64,000 nucleotides of DNA from Prorocentrum cordatum (Eukaryota > Sar > Dinophyceae > Prorocentrales > Prorocentraceae), in NCBI GenBank assembly GCA_963575745.1, contig CAUYUJ010007247.1:245001-309000 (forward strand), in the 5' to 3' direction. The translations under genes were made by a program, and so were the position numbers. The notes beneath the pieces are model-generated. The model did no database searches and was not told the DNA's origin. It saw only the letters and a list, made by a program, of their open reading frames with translations. Position 1 is the stretch's first letter, and every line of letters begins with the position of its first letter. Positions 40,430 through 50,290 of this stretch are shown in pieces.

Positions 40430-41475
40430 CTGACTGGACGAGGTTTGATATCCAACACAGTCTGCAAAACCTCCGTAGTTATGAGCCTCATGTAGTCAAG
40501 AGGGGACTCCGCAAACTGCACCTACGGTGGTATCATGCGAAGGAACCCAAGATGAGGCTGATCCTGGAGAAGGTGGGCTTGGACAATGTTCGACTAAATA
40601 TGATTAGAGAAGTCTGCGACACTTGTCGGGGATGTAGAGCTTGGGGGCGCCCAGGTGACTCCACGTTACCTTTAGTGAGCCTCCCTGGAAATTGGCTCGA
40701 CGAAGGCGAAATAGATCATGTTTTAGAAGAACGGATCATATTCCATATTCTGGACCGATGTATTCGCCTGGCAGCAGGCCAAGAAGTCCCCAACAAAGAG
40801 CGCGGGACTATACTCAACGCCTACCACTACTGCTGGATCGCCTATCATGGACCCTTCAAAATATTGTTTTCGGACGGAGAAGGTGCCCTCAACAACGAAA
40901 CTGCCATGGCCACGATGGCGAATGAGGGTGCAACACTGCGTATCCGAGCGCCTGGCCAACGCGCGACCTCGATTGAGCCGCGCAACGGCATCCTCAGAAG
41001 CACTCTCCACATGATTGAGGAAGAGCTGAACAGACACAACATCCCCATTGTATTTACCAGAGTACTAGCAGAAGGCATCTTCGTCACTAACGCTTTCACG
41101 TTCTACAACGGAGTATCGCCGTACCAAGCACACACTGGGCGACAGCCCTCTTTCCTTCCTGACCTCGACCCCCTTGACTTTCCCAAGGGCCCCGAGACGT
41201 CAGGCCACGAACGCGAGCGTCGCGTGAGAGAAGTTAGCCCGGATGCAAGAACTCAAGCCACGGCGGTAGCGAAGACGAACCGCGCCCTCGAAGCCAAGAC
41301 GGCGCCGGATGGTGCTCGCCTATACTCTGCTGGGGGCCTGGTCGACTATCACCGACCCACGGCTACTACGGACGATCATGGAGGCTGGAACGGCCCGTTC
41401 CCTGTGACCCGTAACGTGCCCGAACGTGGACACGTAGTCGTCAAGGCAGGATCGCGTGAGGTGCTTGCAACGTAG
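40430..41475 (+). CDS. Integrase (HHCC zinc domain and DDE core)
   Basis: In frame from about 40430 (LPDWTRFDIQHSLQNL). The N-terminal zinc domain has His at 40519 and 40534 and Cys at 40615 and 40624 (LHLRWYHAKE ... CDTCRGCR). The catalytic triad candidates are Asp 40714 (GEIDHV), Asp 40873 (FSDGEG) and Glu 40975 (TSIEPRNGILR), with 33 residues between the last two, near the usual 35. The region after the first Asp (IIFHILDRCIRL) fits the retroviral integrase core. It joins the two ends of the cDNA to target DNA. The frame ends with TAG at 41475. This is the best preserved enzyme of the element. Confidence 0.85.
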
Positions 41476-41529
41476 CCCGATGCTCGCCACACGCTATATA
41501 TTGAATGCCTTCTCACCAGGGAACTTGGC

Positions 41530-42309
41530 ATGGATAACATGGCCATGCTGACCGCCCTCGCGTACGTGGCACACCTCGGTGCAGGGGAACCTGCCAAAGT
41601 GTTCGGCTATATCCCAGACTACAAGGGAAACCTCAACCTCTCCGACGACAGCAAGTTTCACCCGCGCGTGCACCTGGCACTACACTATCTCGTGCGAAAC
41701 GATTTCAGTGTTGAGCGCGTAGTAGCTGTGAGGTTGGCCAAGAGCGTGCTCAACCTACCTTCAGTGAAGTACGCCACAGGGTCTACACTGATCCACTACG
41801 ACAACGATGTCAACCCAGCCTTCCACTACTACGAGTGCGTAGGCACCGGCTTGAACATCTCCCAAATCACTGGTAGCACTCACTCCAGACTCATCCAGTG
41901 CCTGACGTCAGAAGCTCCTTCCCTAGGATTCCACGACGACCTGGTCCAATATCAACACTTGGACACAACGTCTGAAATACCTGACCAGCCTGGAGACAGG
42001 CCTGCTCCAGACACCCCAGGTGCTTCATCACCAAGTGAAGGTCGCCTGTCCACAATCTACGAGGAAAGCGAGGAACACGACATCGAGGCCATGATGATGG
42101 AGGAATGGTATGATGAGCTGCGTATGGACCTTCATCCCATGACGGTGACCGACGAATGTCTCTACCGCGTCCCAACAACTATGCTGCCCGACCAATGTGT
42201 CTTGGTCCCAGCATCAGTGGACGAGGAAGATACTTCTGCATCGGAGACGCTCGGCGACGAGCCTGAACAACAAGCTCTGCTTTGTCTTGTTATGCTCGAC
42301 CGCACCTGA
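41530..42309 (+). CDS. Integrase C-terminal extension / linker to RT
   Basis: 260 codons without a stop, starting MDNMAMLTALAYVAHLGAG. It has a mixed alpha/beta look up to ITGSTHSRLIQCLTSE, then an acidic linker (IYEESEEHDIEAMMMEE). Three GNRA-type hairpins (41581, 41988, 42249) lie in it. It has no known catalytic motif and lies where copia elements have the variable spacer between integrase and RT. Confidence 0.6.
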   Translation: MDNMAMLTALAYVAHLGAGEPAKVFGYIPDYKGNLNLSDDSKFHPRVHLALHYLVRNDFSVERVVAVRLAKSVLNLPSVKYATGSTLIHYDNDVNPAFHYYECVGTGLNISQITGSTHSRLIQCLTSEAPSLGFHDDLVQYQHLDTTSEIPDQPGDRPAPDTPGASSPSEGRLSTIYEESEEHDIEAMMMEEWYDELRMDLHPMTVTDECLYRVPTTMLPDQCVLVPASVDEEDTSASETLGDEPEQQALLCLVMLDRT

Positions 42310-43370
42310 CGAGGATTACTCTCTTGACAGTGGCGAATATGGCACATGCGCCGAATTGTGCTTCACGCCAGAAATGGCAAAGGTCGTGCTGGATCAGGCC
42401 CACCAACTTGCACAGCTCGAACCAAGTATGGTCGCAACGATGGGAGTATACGTATCATCGGCTGCTAAAGGTGCTGTAGTAGTTAAGGAAGATGACCTAC
42501 TCACCAAAGCCGACATAGCAGCACGCCCCAAAGAGGTCAGTGAAGCCTTGCACACCGAACTCAGGATCTGGCTCGACAACCAATGTTTTGAGATGTACGA
42601 TTTATCAAAAGCTTCCAACATTCTGACGCCAAGATACGCAAACAAATGTAAATTTGTGAAGGTGGGGACCGAGAATGTCACAACAATCCGTCTCAGACTT
42701 GTCCTCCGTGGATCTATGGACACGGAAGCTTTCGATGAGGAAACCTTCTCGGGAACTGCTCGCCGACAGTCCCAGAGGCGCCTGGCAAATAAAGCGGCGC
42801 GTCGTCCAGAGTGGATCTTAGCATCTATGGGCATTGACAAAACGTTCCTCAAAAGGCCTGACATATGAGGAACTTGCTCGCGCCACCGGCGAGGACACTC
42901 GCATGGTTTGCTTCGCACTTCCACCAGGAAGTGCCCAGGTGCTTCGCACCCTTCTGGGCTTCTCCTCTTATGATGAAAGCCGACATTGCCTTAGGTGCCT
43001 GAAGCCAGGAACCGGTACGAAAGACGCCCCAAGAGCGTTCCCTCTCAAGCTTCGCGCGACCGCTCGAGCTATAGGCCTTGCGCCGACCAGTTACGATCCT
43101 CAATTCGAATTCAGCCAGGATCTGTTAACAGCAAAACACGTCGACGACATTAATATGACAGGCTTGGAGAAAAACGTATATGATTACGTACAACGTGTTG
43201 AAAAGGTGTTCGGCAAATGCAAGCTCAACAAACACTCTTTTACTAACTGTGCCGTCCGCTACACGAAAAGACGAAAAAGGGGATGTGATCATGGACCAAA
43301 ACGAGTACATCAAACAACTACGTCCTATCACACATCCCGAACTTACAGGCGCAGCGGCCGAAGCTAAGGC
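42300..43370 (+). pseudogene. Reverse transcriptase, copia type (RVT_2)
   Basis: Frame one (to 42868) has ELRIWLDNQCFEMYDLSKAS, the copia motif IRLRLVLRGSMD, GTARRQSQRRLA and motif A in GIDKTFL. A one-base shift near 42840 moves to the frame with HCLRCLKPGTGTKDAPRAF and motif C KHVDDINMTG (VDD at 43140-43148; His replaces the usual Tyr of YVDD). A further shift near 43260 leads to the connection region (DVIMDQNEYIKQLRPI). The motif order is that of copia RT. The copy cannot make a continuous enzyme. Confidence 0.85.
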
Positions 43371-44200
43371 TACCAAGCTCATTACCGACATGTTCGTTGG
43401 CCTGCGAGGAGCCCTCACCTATGCGCTCTTCGCTCAGGTCTGGCTCATGGTGTACGTGGTGTCTCTCCAGAAAGAAGATCTAAGAGCCTACCAACCTACA
43501 AGTCAGGCGACTGAATGCTGCGACGCGAAAGATGATCAGCAACCCGAAACGCATCACCTTCCCTCGGATGAAGCCGACTGATGAAATAGACATACATAGT
43601 GACTCGGGGTATCGGAAACTCACCGGGGAGGAGGGCAATGAGACCAAGGGCTACGGCATTCGTGGGGCTAACGTACTAGGGCGAGGAAACTCGCCCCAAG
43701 GCAAATCCGTCGTTCACCTTTGCGACGGTCTATGCAAGTCACACCGACTGCAGGTGAGGCCCAGGTACGCCGCTGAGGCACTCGCAGCTGCGCACATCCT
43801 TGATGAGTGCTATCCCACGCTCATCACCCTCCACAAGCTCAGGGCTGGGGCACGCACTCCACGACAACTACGGGATATGCGTGAAGTTGGAGGCCTAGCT
43901 ATCGAAGTATCTCTCACGATTGACGCCGAGTCTGTATACAAGTCCCTATCTAGCAAAGACCTCAATATACCGACAGAACGCACACTGCTAGGACATATCA
44001 GTTGGATACGTGAGCTCATGGATATAGGTATAGTGCATAAAGTACAGTGGTGTGACACTAGGGACATGACCGCAGATGGGCACACAAAGGGGAGTATCGA
44101 TCGGGAGCTGCTTTTGGAAGTGATGTCAGGTACTCAGTCGTTTAAGTATGACGTGAAGCAGTTTGTTCCCTTCGGGGCCCTGAAGACGAAACAATGCTGA
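43370..44200 (+). pseudogene. RNase H, copia type
   Basis: The N-terminal part lies at the end of the 43180 frame and the rest in the frame 43532-44200. Motifs are IDIHSDSGY (first acidic residue), a Glu in RYAAEALAAAH, VSLTIDAESVYKSL, and WCDTRDMTADGHTKGSIDRELL. The last corresponds to the W-x-x-T-x-x-MxADxLTK signature of copia RNase H. It removes the RNA template after minus-strand synthesis. It ends at 44200, 407 bases before the 3' LTR. A seven-bp GNRA hairpin (43679-43696) sits inside the coding region. Confidence 0.8.
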
Positions 44201-44606
44201 AGCCGAATCGTTTCTACTCTGTCCTTGTTGCCTCTGCGGTCCAACTTGCCAGCGCGGGCGCCTATTGTAGGCGCTCCCCAGCACGCTCGGAAACGAGCCA
44301 TGCAATTTTCACGCTTGACAGAGAGCCTTCCCAATTCTGTCTAGGCTCCTTGCCCTAATACCTCTTGCCCGGAGGGGAATAGCCTGTTTGGCTAACCTTC
44401 AGCCGGGCCGATAGCCTTTGGCCATTTCAGGGGCTGTCTCTGCAAACGCGTGGGAAACCTTTGCGAGGTAACTCGCCAGCGAATGGAATCGCCCTTCAGT
44501 CTGGTGGTAAACTAGACTGCGAGTACTGTTTTTCCGTTCGAGCTGTCGCGCGATTGCTGAGAGCCTAGCGACTGCGCGGCTTTACTCTCCGTCTCCTCCC
44601 CTCCCG
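44201..44606 (+). other. 3' untranslated region of the copia element
   Basis: No coding. It contains two GNRA hairpins (44285-44298 and 44463-44476). Immediately before the 3' LTR, where a purine-rich tract should prime plus-strand synthesis, the plus strand is instead almost pure pyrimidine (44581-44605, TTTACTCTCCGTCTCCTCCC followed by CTCCC). Confidence 0.6.
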
Positions 44607-44843
44607 ACTTTAAGGGTAGCTCTTTGGGGGCTGATATATGTAAACGGGAGTATAGACTGCGCGTCGCTGCCTTATGGCTCAAAGCACGCGCGCCCTATTT
44701 CCCCAGATACCTGACGTGGTATTCGCTATGTGCTGGAAAGACCGATACATCGATCTCCTCCTATCTTACCCATCCACATCCCATATCGTATTCCTTCGAC
44801 ATGGAATTGGGTGCAACGTGACCTACCAGGCTCGCTTTAGACT
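44607..44843 (+). repeat. 3' LTR
   Basis: Full-length partner of the 5' LTR, same 237-bp length, starting ACTTTAAGGG and ending TTTAGACT. About 15 substitutions and no indels separate the two copies, so they diverged after insertion. Confidence 0.9.
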
Positions 44844-46140
44844 ACCACCAGCGAAAACGAACCCTCCGCGACCCGGGGCCCCAAGAACCCCCGCACGCTT
44901 GTAAGTCGAGCGGGCCGCAACAGGCATGCGACGGAGAAGGCGCGGATTAGTGGGGATAACGATCGGATAAATCGGCGCGGAATTGCAAACGCTGCGCTGC
45001 CCAGCGCGGTAAGGATCCGTGAGGGGTGGAGATTGATGAGGAAGCGAGGACGACAGGAGAAGAGAGGGAGCACAGGAACGGCTGGGGAGGCACGAGTTTA
45101 CGGCACCAGCGTGGGGCCACCTAGAAACACTGACCATAAACTTGTGTTCCTCATACAAACGCTGTCGCAGACGACAATGCGCGACTACAGCAAAATCGAA
45201 ACTTTTATGATGCTTCGCGCGTCGCCCAGAAACATCGCATGCGTTGCGCTTTGCGTGTCGCCGTTGCGTTGCGGTCGAAATGGCGCGGACGCGTCGCGCT
45301 TGCGCTATGGAGCGCCGCGCGCGATCGTGCTCTGCAAATGCTCAGGCCGCGCTAGCGGCCCTTGCGATGCACCAGAGCGCGCCGACGCGCTTCGCCGCAA
45401 CAGCGGCGCGAGCGACGGCGCCCAAACATGATCGTGCGACGGGCGCAGAGTCGCTTGATAGGGTTGTCGGAGAGCTGGCTCCGAATTTCAGCGCGGAGCG
45501 GGGGTAGAGCATTGTAGAACGCATATGGGGGATGGTGAAGCGGAACAGGGAAAAGTAGCACGCAGTAGATGTGTAGCGTAGATGAGGCGCAACGTAGGAC
45601 TTAGTAGGAGTAGGTCATAATAGTTTGGGGAAACATTAGGTCTCATTTGTAGGAGGAAAGAAAGAGCGCCTGCCAGGGCATGGGCTAGAATAGGGCAACA
45701 TGCAACTTCAACACGCCTGAAGAGCCACGCTGCTCAGTGGATTATAAGCGCGCGGCTGGCGGCCCAAGAGGCCCCCGAGGCATTCTCACGGGGCTTGTCT
45801 GGGGGCTCAAAGGGCTCCTCAGGGGCTGTTAGGAGGTCTCGGGGGAAAGGTGTCTGGGAAACAGAAAGGCCCCGAAGGACCCCCCCAATGGAGCTAGGCA
45901 GGGCCGTCACGAGGCCCTGGGGGGGGGCCTTTGTCGTGCGTCGAAAACCCTGCCAGAGGTGCGCTCTGATCAGAATTTCGACATTATTTGAGCCCTGGCC
46001 ACGAGAGATTCGGAGAGCCTTCAAGGGACCCAGCAACCTTGACATAAATATCCAACGCCGCCAAACAATACATAACAGTTCGGTCCAGCAGATCGGCTTG
46101 CTTCCCACGCACTCAATGAAGTTGTTTTGATGTCCATTGA
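44844..46140. other. 1.3 kb without a recognised gene
   Basis: Flank of the copia insertion. The part 45180-45480 is rich in GCGC/CGCG and repeats of the GCGCTTGCG type. The part 45740-45920 has GGCCC/GGGGCTC-type degenerate repeats like those at 19.6 kb. ORFs on both strands lack motifs. Confidence 0.5.
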
Positions 46141-49100
46141 TGGGGCGCCGTTCGGCCTGCAGGGCTTCACACAGACAGCGACGTGGATGGGCCGGACTCT
46201 GTCGCAGCATGCCCGCCCCCAGTGACAGAACGCATCGCCCGTGGGCCGCTCGCGCGTTATCTGATTGTTGCCACCCCTGGTGGGATGTGGGGCAGGATAT
46301 TTCGAAAAGATGAGATCGACGCGATGGGAGCTCCAATAACGAAGCCTCATGTTGTAGGGGCTGTGCTTGGCCAGTGGGCGCACGTTCCAGAGTTCCCGCG
46401 TGATCTTTCGACGGGGGAGTCCAGGATGCTATGCTCAGCCATTAGACGTGGAAAAGGGCGCCAATTCCTCTTGCTATGTCATCGCGTGACCGCGCGCTTT
46501 TCCTTCGACGACATTGCAGATTATAACGGCCAAGATGCGGCCCAGCTGTTTCCTGAGATCTCTGGGGGGCTCGAAGTCGAAGGTGACGACCCCGACGACT
46601 GGCAAGAACAATTCATGACTGCATTTCGCCGTTGGCGTGGAGAGATCAACGACGGCAAACAATTGCCAGCGGTGGTTGTCGAGCCCGGTCTGCACATGGC
46701 GTTGGCTACAGTTGCAAATCTTACGTTCTTGCATGCCGCGGTGCTCGGTTGGCGACTTTCTCGGAGGCACGCGTTGGGCGATTTACCTTCGGCATGGCAA
46801 GTCAGGCGTCTCATGAGCAGATTCGGGCCGTTCGACTGCGCACGGCTGGAGGCTTCACTCGCGAACTCATCATCGCTTGTCGAGCCCCACTCCCAGAGCA
46901 AGCCGCCCAATGTAATTCTTGATTGGATCGATGCGACGCGGGGCCTCGAACAGATTCGAATGAAATATGCAGCACGCAAGAAATTGTTTGCGCTAAGCAG
47001 CCGTGCCAGGCAACTTGGCGCCGTGCCACTGGAGGAGACAATTGGGTACAATGCGCTGAGGTTCGGGCGCATGCGGCTCGACTGCATGGCCATGTCTTTG
47101 TGCAGGAGACGGTTCAGAGCATTCGCGAATCATGATTACAACATCCATCTGCACAGCGATGGGTCGCCGCAGTGGGCTAGGGTGGAGCTGTTCGCATCGT
47201 CGTTCGATTTAATATTGCGTGACCCTGGTGGCAGTGGCATGTATACCTCCTCTAGGCGGTTGTTCCCAATGATTAACATCGGCATGGCAATGTTCACAAC
47301 GCTTGGGAAAGTGCTTGCTCTTCTCTGGCAGGTGTTCTTGCTGGCTGGGCCGCGCTTCGAGGACGTCCGAACGTTTCTAAGTCGCGTGAGGCCCCTCACG
47401 GTAGATTTCGGAGTTGAGCGGCTGCTGGCGGACCACGAGGACATGCTGCCACGGTTCTTCAGGGCGCTCGGCGGGCAATCTCAGCGAGAGCGATGCAGCT
47501 CTCCCACCTTATGCCTCGGTGTCTTCTGGCGCCAGGTTGGCGGCATACGATGGATCGTGTCATCAGGCGCGCGCGTGCATCATTGCAGTTCTTCCCAGAC
47601 TTCCTGAGGAAAGTGAAGTCCCTGAACTCGTTCACCAGGAACTACAGGAGCGACTTGGAGAATAACCTGAGAAATGGTGGTGCCGTCGGAGCTGCAGATC
47701 TTGCGAATGCAGCTCCCCTACCTTACTTTGCCGAGTGGAGGTGGGGTACTTTGCATGGCGTGCTACTGGCTTCGTCTGGTATATTCACATCGCTTCAAGG
47801 GGCGGCCGACCTCTCACCATTCTATCGGAGAGGCCGCGGTACCAACATGGTCCGAGACGTGCAGGCGGCGTTCACAGAACCAAGTTTTGGCTTCAGGATG
47901 GGCTTCATGGTGTGGATGGCAGAATTGCTTTTTAGGGTGCAAAACGCAGCGAGGTGGTGCCAATGTCATTTGGAGGAGTGCAAGGCTGGAGACTGCCCGA
48001 AATGCCCAATGTCTGGACGGATGTTGACAATCATTGTAGATATACGAGAGTGGTTCGTGGATCAGGCGATCGCAGACATGGAGCAGTGGACTGAGAACAC
48101 TTTCGGAGGCGACCAGGACTTTCTACGGCAACTGCAAGGGTCTGTTCGCTGGGCGCGCGGTCTCATCCTGGACGTCACCAAGTTTGCAGACTGCGTGCCG
48201 TACTTATTCAACAGGATTGGCGAGAGCGGCATCAAGGACGAGTGCGTGCGACAGTACAATCTTCAAGGCCATGACCAGCATCATAGGGTGACTCAACTGT
48301 TCATGGATCCAGCTGGCCTTCTTAGGATAGCTTTGGACAACGTCGAGGATGGCAGCGTCATCGAGGATGCGTACCTCAAGTCGGAGGTCGACTCCATTGC
48401 CAACATCAGCCTCGACGACAACATTAACGAGGGCCCCCACTCCACCGTGAAGCACCATATGAGCAGAGCTCGTGGAGGGACGTGGGCGTGGACTGCCTCG
48501 AGCGTGCGACTCGACCAGAACCTCGCAGATATTGCGAATTCTCCTGTGTCAGAGCCGGACAAGCAAGAACTGTGGAACACGTATTCTTCTATATTGCAGG
48601 TCTCGGTCAAGAAGTTTGGGCGGCCAATGAGATGCAAGAAAGATGTCTTCGTCGATCGGCTCTACTTCCTGCGAAGCGGGTTCGGCGACTTCGATGGCGA
48701 GTGCGACGCCGACGATGAGGGTGGCGACGCCAGCCCCGACGTCGACGACATCGACGGCGACGGAGGTGGCCCGCCAGACAGGGCGCGCAAGCGCCGACGC
48801 TCAGCGCTGACAGCCAGCGGCCACGCCGGCAAGATGGAGGCGAAATTGTTCAAGGAACAGGTTGAGACAGCATTGTTTGTGCGAGAGTGGCTCCTGGCTG
48901 CGGTGAAGCAGTATGACTACATTAGCTTGTGGACGGTGAGCGCCCAAGGTGGTAAGGAGATGGTTGTCATGCAGGTGCTCAGCGTGAACGTCAATCTCAT
49001 GACAGTTCCGACGGTCGAGTCCGACAAGTTGCAGGACTTTGGCTTGCGGGCGTGCGTGCAGGAGTTCGAGGTCTGGAGGTCGCAGGCTGTCCACCGCGAC

Positions 49101-49322
49101 ACCGAGAGCTTGGACGTGTTCGTGGGCCCACCTCCTGGCCACGTCGATTTGCTCGCCATACTAGGGACAGCTCCAGAAGATAGGCAAGCGATGTGTTCTT
49201 GGAGATCTGGCCTTTCGGATGTGGACGGGTGCACGCTTCTGTTCGATCGTCGGCCCGTGGCCCCGCAGATGGCGCTCATGGATGCTTCGTGCCCCGTGCT
49301 GTGCTTGGCGGAGGACGCCTAG
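46141..49322 (+). pseudogene. DDE-transposase-like family protein (second copy)
   Basis: The frame opens after TGA at 46138-46140. The first ATG is at 46285, so the true start may lie in an upstream exon. First part (to about 47500): an alpha/beta N-terminus, IGYNALRFGRMRLDCMAMSL, YNIHLHSDGSPQWARVELFA, LGKVLALLWQVFLLAGPRF and PLTVDFGVERLLADHEDML. A one-base shift near 47490 leads to LMPRCLLAPGWRHTMDRVI and a long helical region with a Cys cluster CQCHLEECKAGDCPKCP. An acidic stretch and a C-terminal domain end at TAG 49320-49322. The order D-x-SPQW, D-x-G-x-E, PGWRH parallels the left-edge gene. The two Asp and the Glu would suit an RNase H-fold transposase, but no Pfam-type assignment can be made by eye and no terminal inverted repeats were found. 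Confidence 0.6.
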
Positions 49323-49471
49323 CGCTTCGCGGGGGAGGGCGCCAAGGGGGAGGAGGAGGACGACGAGGAGGATGGGGGACTAGGACGGAGACGAGCGGAG
49401 GCCGAAGGAGGAGTTCCGAGGAGGGCGAGGACCCAGTTTGCAATCTAAGCTAATGCCCTGTTCCCCAGGAG

Positions 49472-50263
49472 CTGCAGTCCAGGGGCTTCTGCGGGGTTGA
49501 TCGCATGGTGGCCCACGTACCCAGTGGAGGGCCATCAGAGTATGACAGCAGAAAGCTCCCGTCGAAACGCAACTACTTGAAGTGCGTCCGTGCCCAGGCG
49601 ACACTTTTCGAAGGCGGCTGCATGCAGTTCAAATCCAACGGGCCCCAGTCCTATTACGCAGCCTTGCTGAAAGACCCCTTGACCGAGCCTGGGTTGGCAG
49701 CCAAGAAGTACGATGAGAAGTTGAGGCAGTTGACTGATGCAGATGGCCCTGCAGAGCTCGACCAGATCGTGCAAGCGCCAGCTCCGAGACGGCTGGAGGC
49801 GCCAACTGATCCAGACATCGACGGAAGCGACTTGGACGCACTGCCGCCGCCGCCGCCAGCCATCAAAAACGACAAGGATTGGGGGTCCAGCGCGGACTCG
49901 CACAGTTCGTCATCGGCAGCGGCGCTCACGGACCATGAGGATGATGCAGCTGACGGTGCAGATGCCGATGACCAGTACCCTGATCAGATCGACGGCATGC
50001 TGCTAAAGGGGGAGTCCCACCTTGGTCGCGGGGACAGCGGGCTGCGGGTTACGTGCCCCAACCCAGCGCACCCCACGTGCAACTGCTACCGCAGCACCAA
50101 GTTGTGGACAGAGGAGTTCGGGGTGCAGGCGCCAGTTCTGTTTTTAAAAACGTGGATGGCCAAGGCGTTCGCGATGTACCAGGCGAGGCATAAGCGTTGG
50201 AGGCCTGGCAAGAACGACATCAGACTATTATGCCTCGCCGAAGCGGGTCACAGTGCACTTTGA
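49472..50263 (+). CDS. Probable last exon or companion ORF of the DDE-like gene
   Basis: The frame is open from 49472, directly after a CCCCAG acceptor-like sequence, and reads ELQSRGFCGVDRMVAHVPSG, with the first ATG at 49505. The middle is acidic and Ser-rich with a Pro5 run. The C-terminal part has CPNPAHPTCNCY and WTEEFGVQAPVLFLKTWMA, ending TGA at 50263. Sequence 49323-49471 is GA-rich and could be an intron if a non-canonical donor lies shortly before the TAG at 49320, as dinoflagellates also use GC and GA donors. Otherwise it is a separate ORF. No family recognised. Confidence 0.5.
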   Translation: MQSRGFCGVDRMVAHVPSGGPSEYDSRKLPSKRNYLKCVRAQATLFEGGCMQFKSNGPQSYYAALLKDPLTEPGLAAKKYDEKLRQLTDADGPAELDQIVQAPAPRRLEAPTDPDIDGSDLDALPPPPPAIKNDKDWGSSADSHSSSSAAALTDHEDDAADGADADDQYPDQIDGMLLKGESHLGRGDSGLRVTCPNPAHPTCNCYRSTKLWTEEFGVQAPVLFLKTWMAKAFAMYQARHKRWRPGKNDIRLLCLAEAGHSAL

Positions 50264-50290
50264 CATATATATATATATATACACATATTG
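50262..50290 (+). repeat. (AT)n microsatellite
   Basis: About nine AT dinucleotides followed by ACACATATTG, right after the stop codon of the preceding ORF. A local AT-rich island in GC-rich DNA, possibly within its 3' untranslated region. Confidence 0.85.

Larger units (their letters stand above)
29285..44476 (+). repeat. Dispersed family of GCNNG-GNRA-CNNGC hairpins (29 copies)
   Basis: Twenty-nine short inverted repeats with a tetraloop, all on the sense strand of the copia element. First bases (14-mers unless noted): 29285, 29324, 30147, 30696, 31023, 31182, 31689, 31764, 31979 (12-mer), 32615 (12-mer), 33184, 33866, 34926, 35128, 35543, 36051, 36132, 36669, 37238, 37327, 37763, 38382, 39728, 41581, 41988, 42249, 43681, 44285, 44463. 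Loops are GAAA, GAGA, GCAA, GTAA, GGAA, GGGA or GCGA, always GNRA. Stems vary as pairs (GCGGG/CCCGC, GCAGG/CCTGC, GCTCG/CGAGC, GCGAG/CTCGC, GCCTG/CAGGC, GCTGG/CCAGC, GCACG/CGTGC, GCGCG/CGCGC) with occasional G-U. Weaker relatives are at 29661 (loop AACA), 38640 (GCAG), 42889 (GACA), 34668, 36702 and 30665. Most encode x-G-N/D-x-P in one frame, but several lie in other frames or in untranslated DNA. Confidence 0.85.
28840..44843 (+). mobile_element. 16-kb Ty1/copia-type LTR retrotransposon with extra domains
   Basis: Two 237-bp direct repeats (28840-29076 and 44607-44843) flank a primer-binding site and, on the plus strand, gag, zinc knuckle, KptA-like domain, RING-H2 finger, aspartic protease, methyltransferase-like segments, integrase, reverse transcriptase and RNase H. 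Integrase before RT is the copia order. At 16 kb it is about three times the usual copia length, the excess lying between gag and integrase. The LTRs differ at about 15 of 237 positions by my count (about 6%), and coding has many frameshifts plus in-frame stops, so this is an old, non-autonomous copy. The flanking pentamers ACCGC (28835-28839) and ACCAC (44844-44848) match at four of five bases and may be the target-site duplication. Confidence 0.9.
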
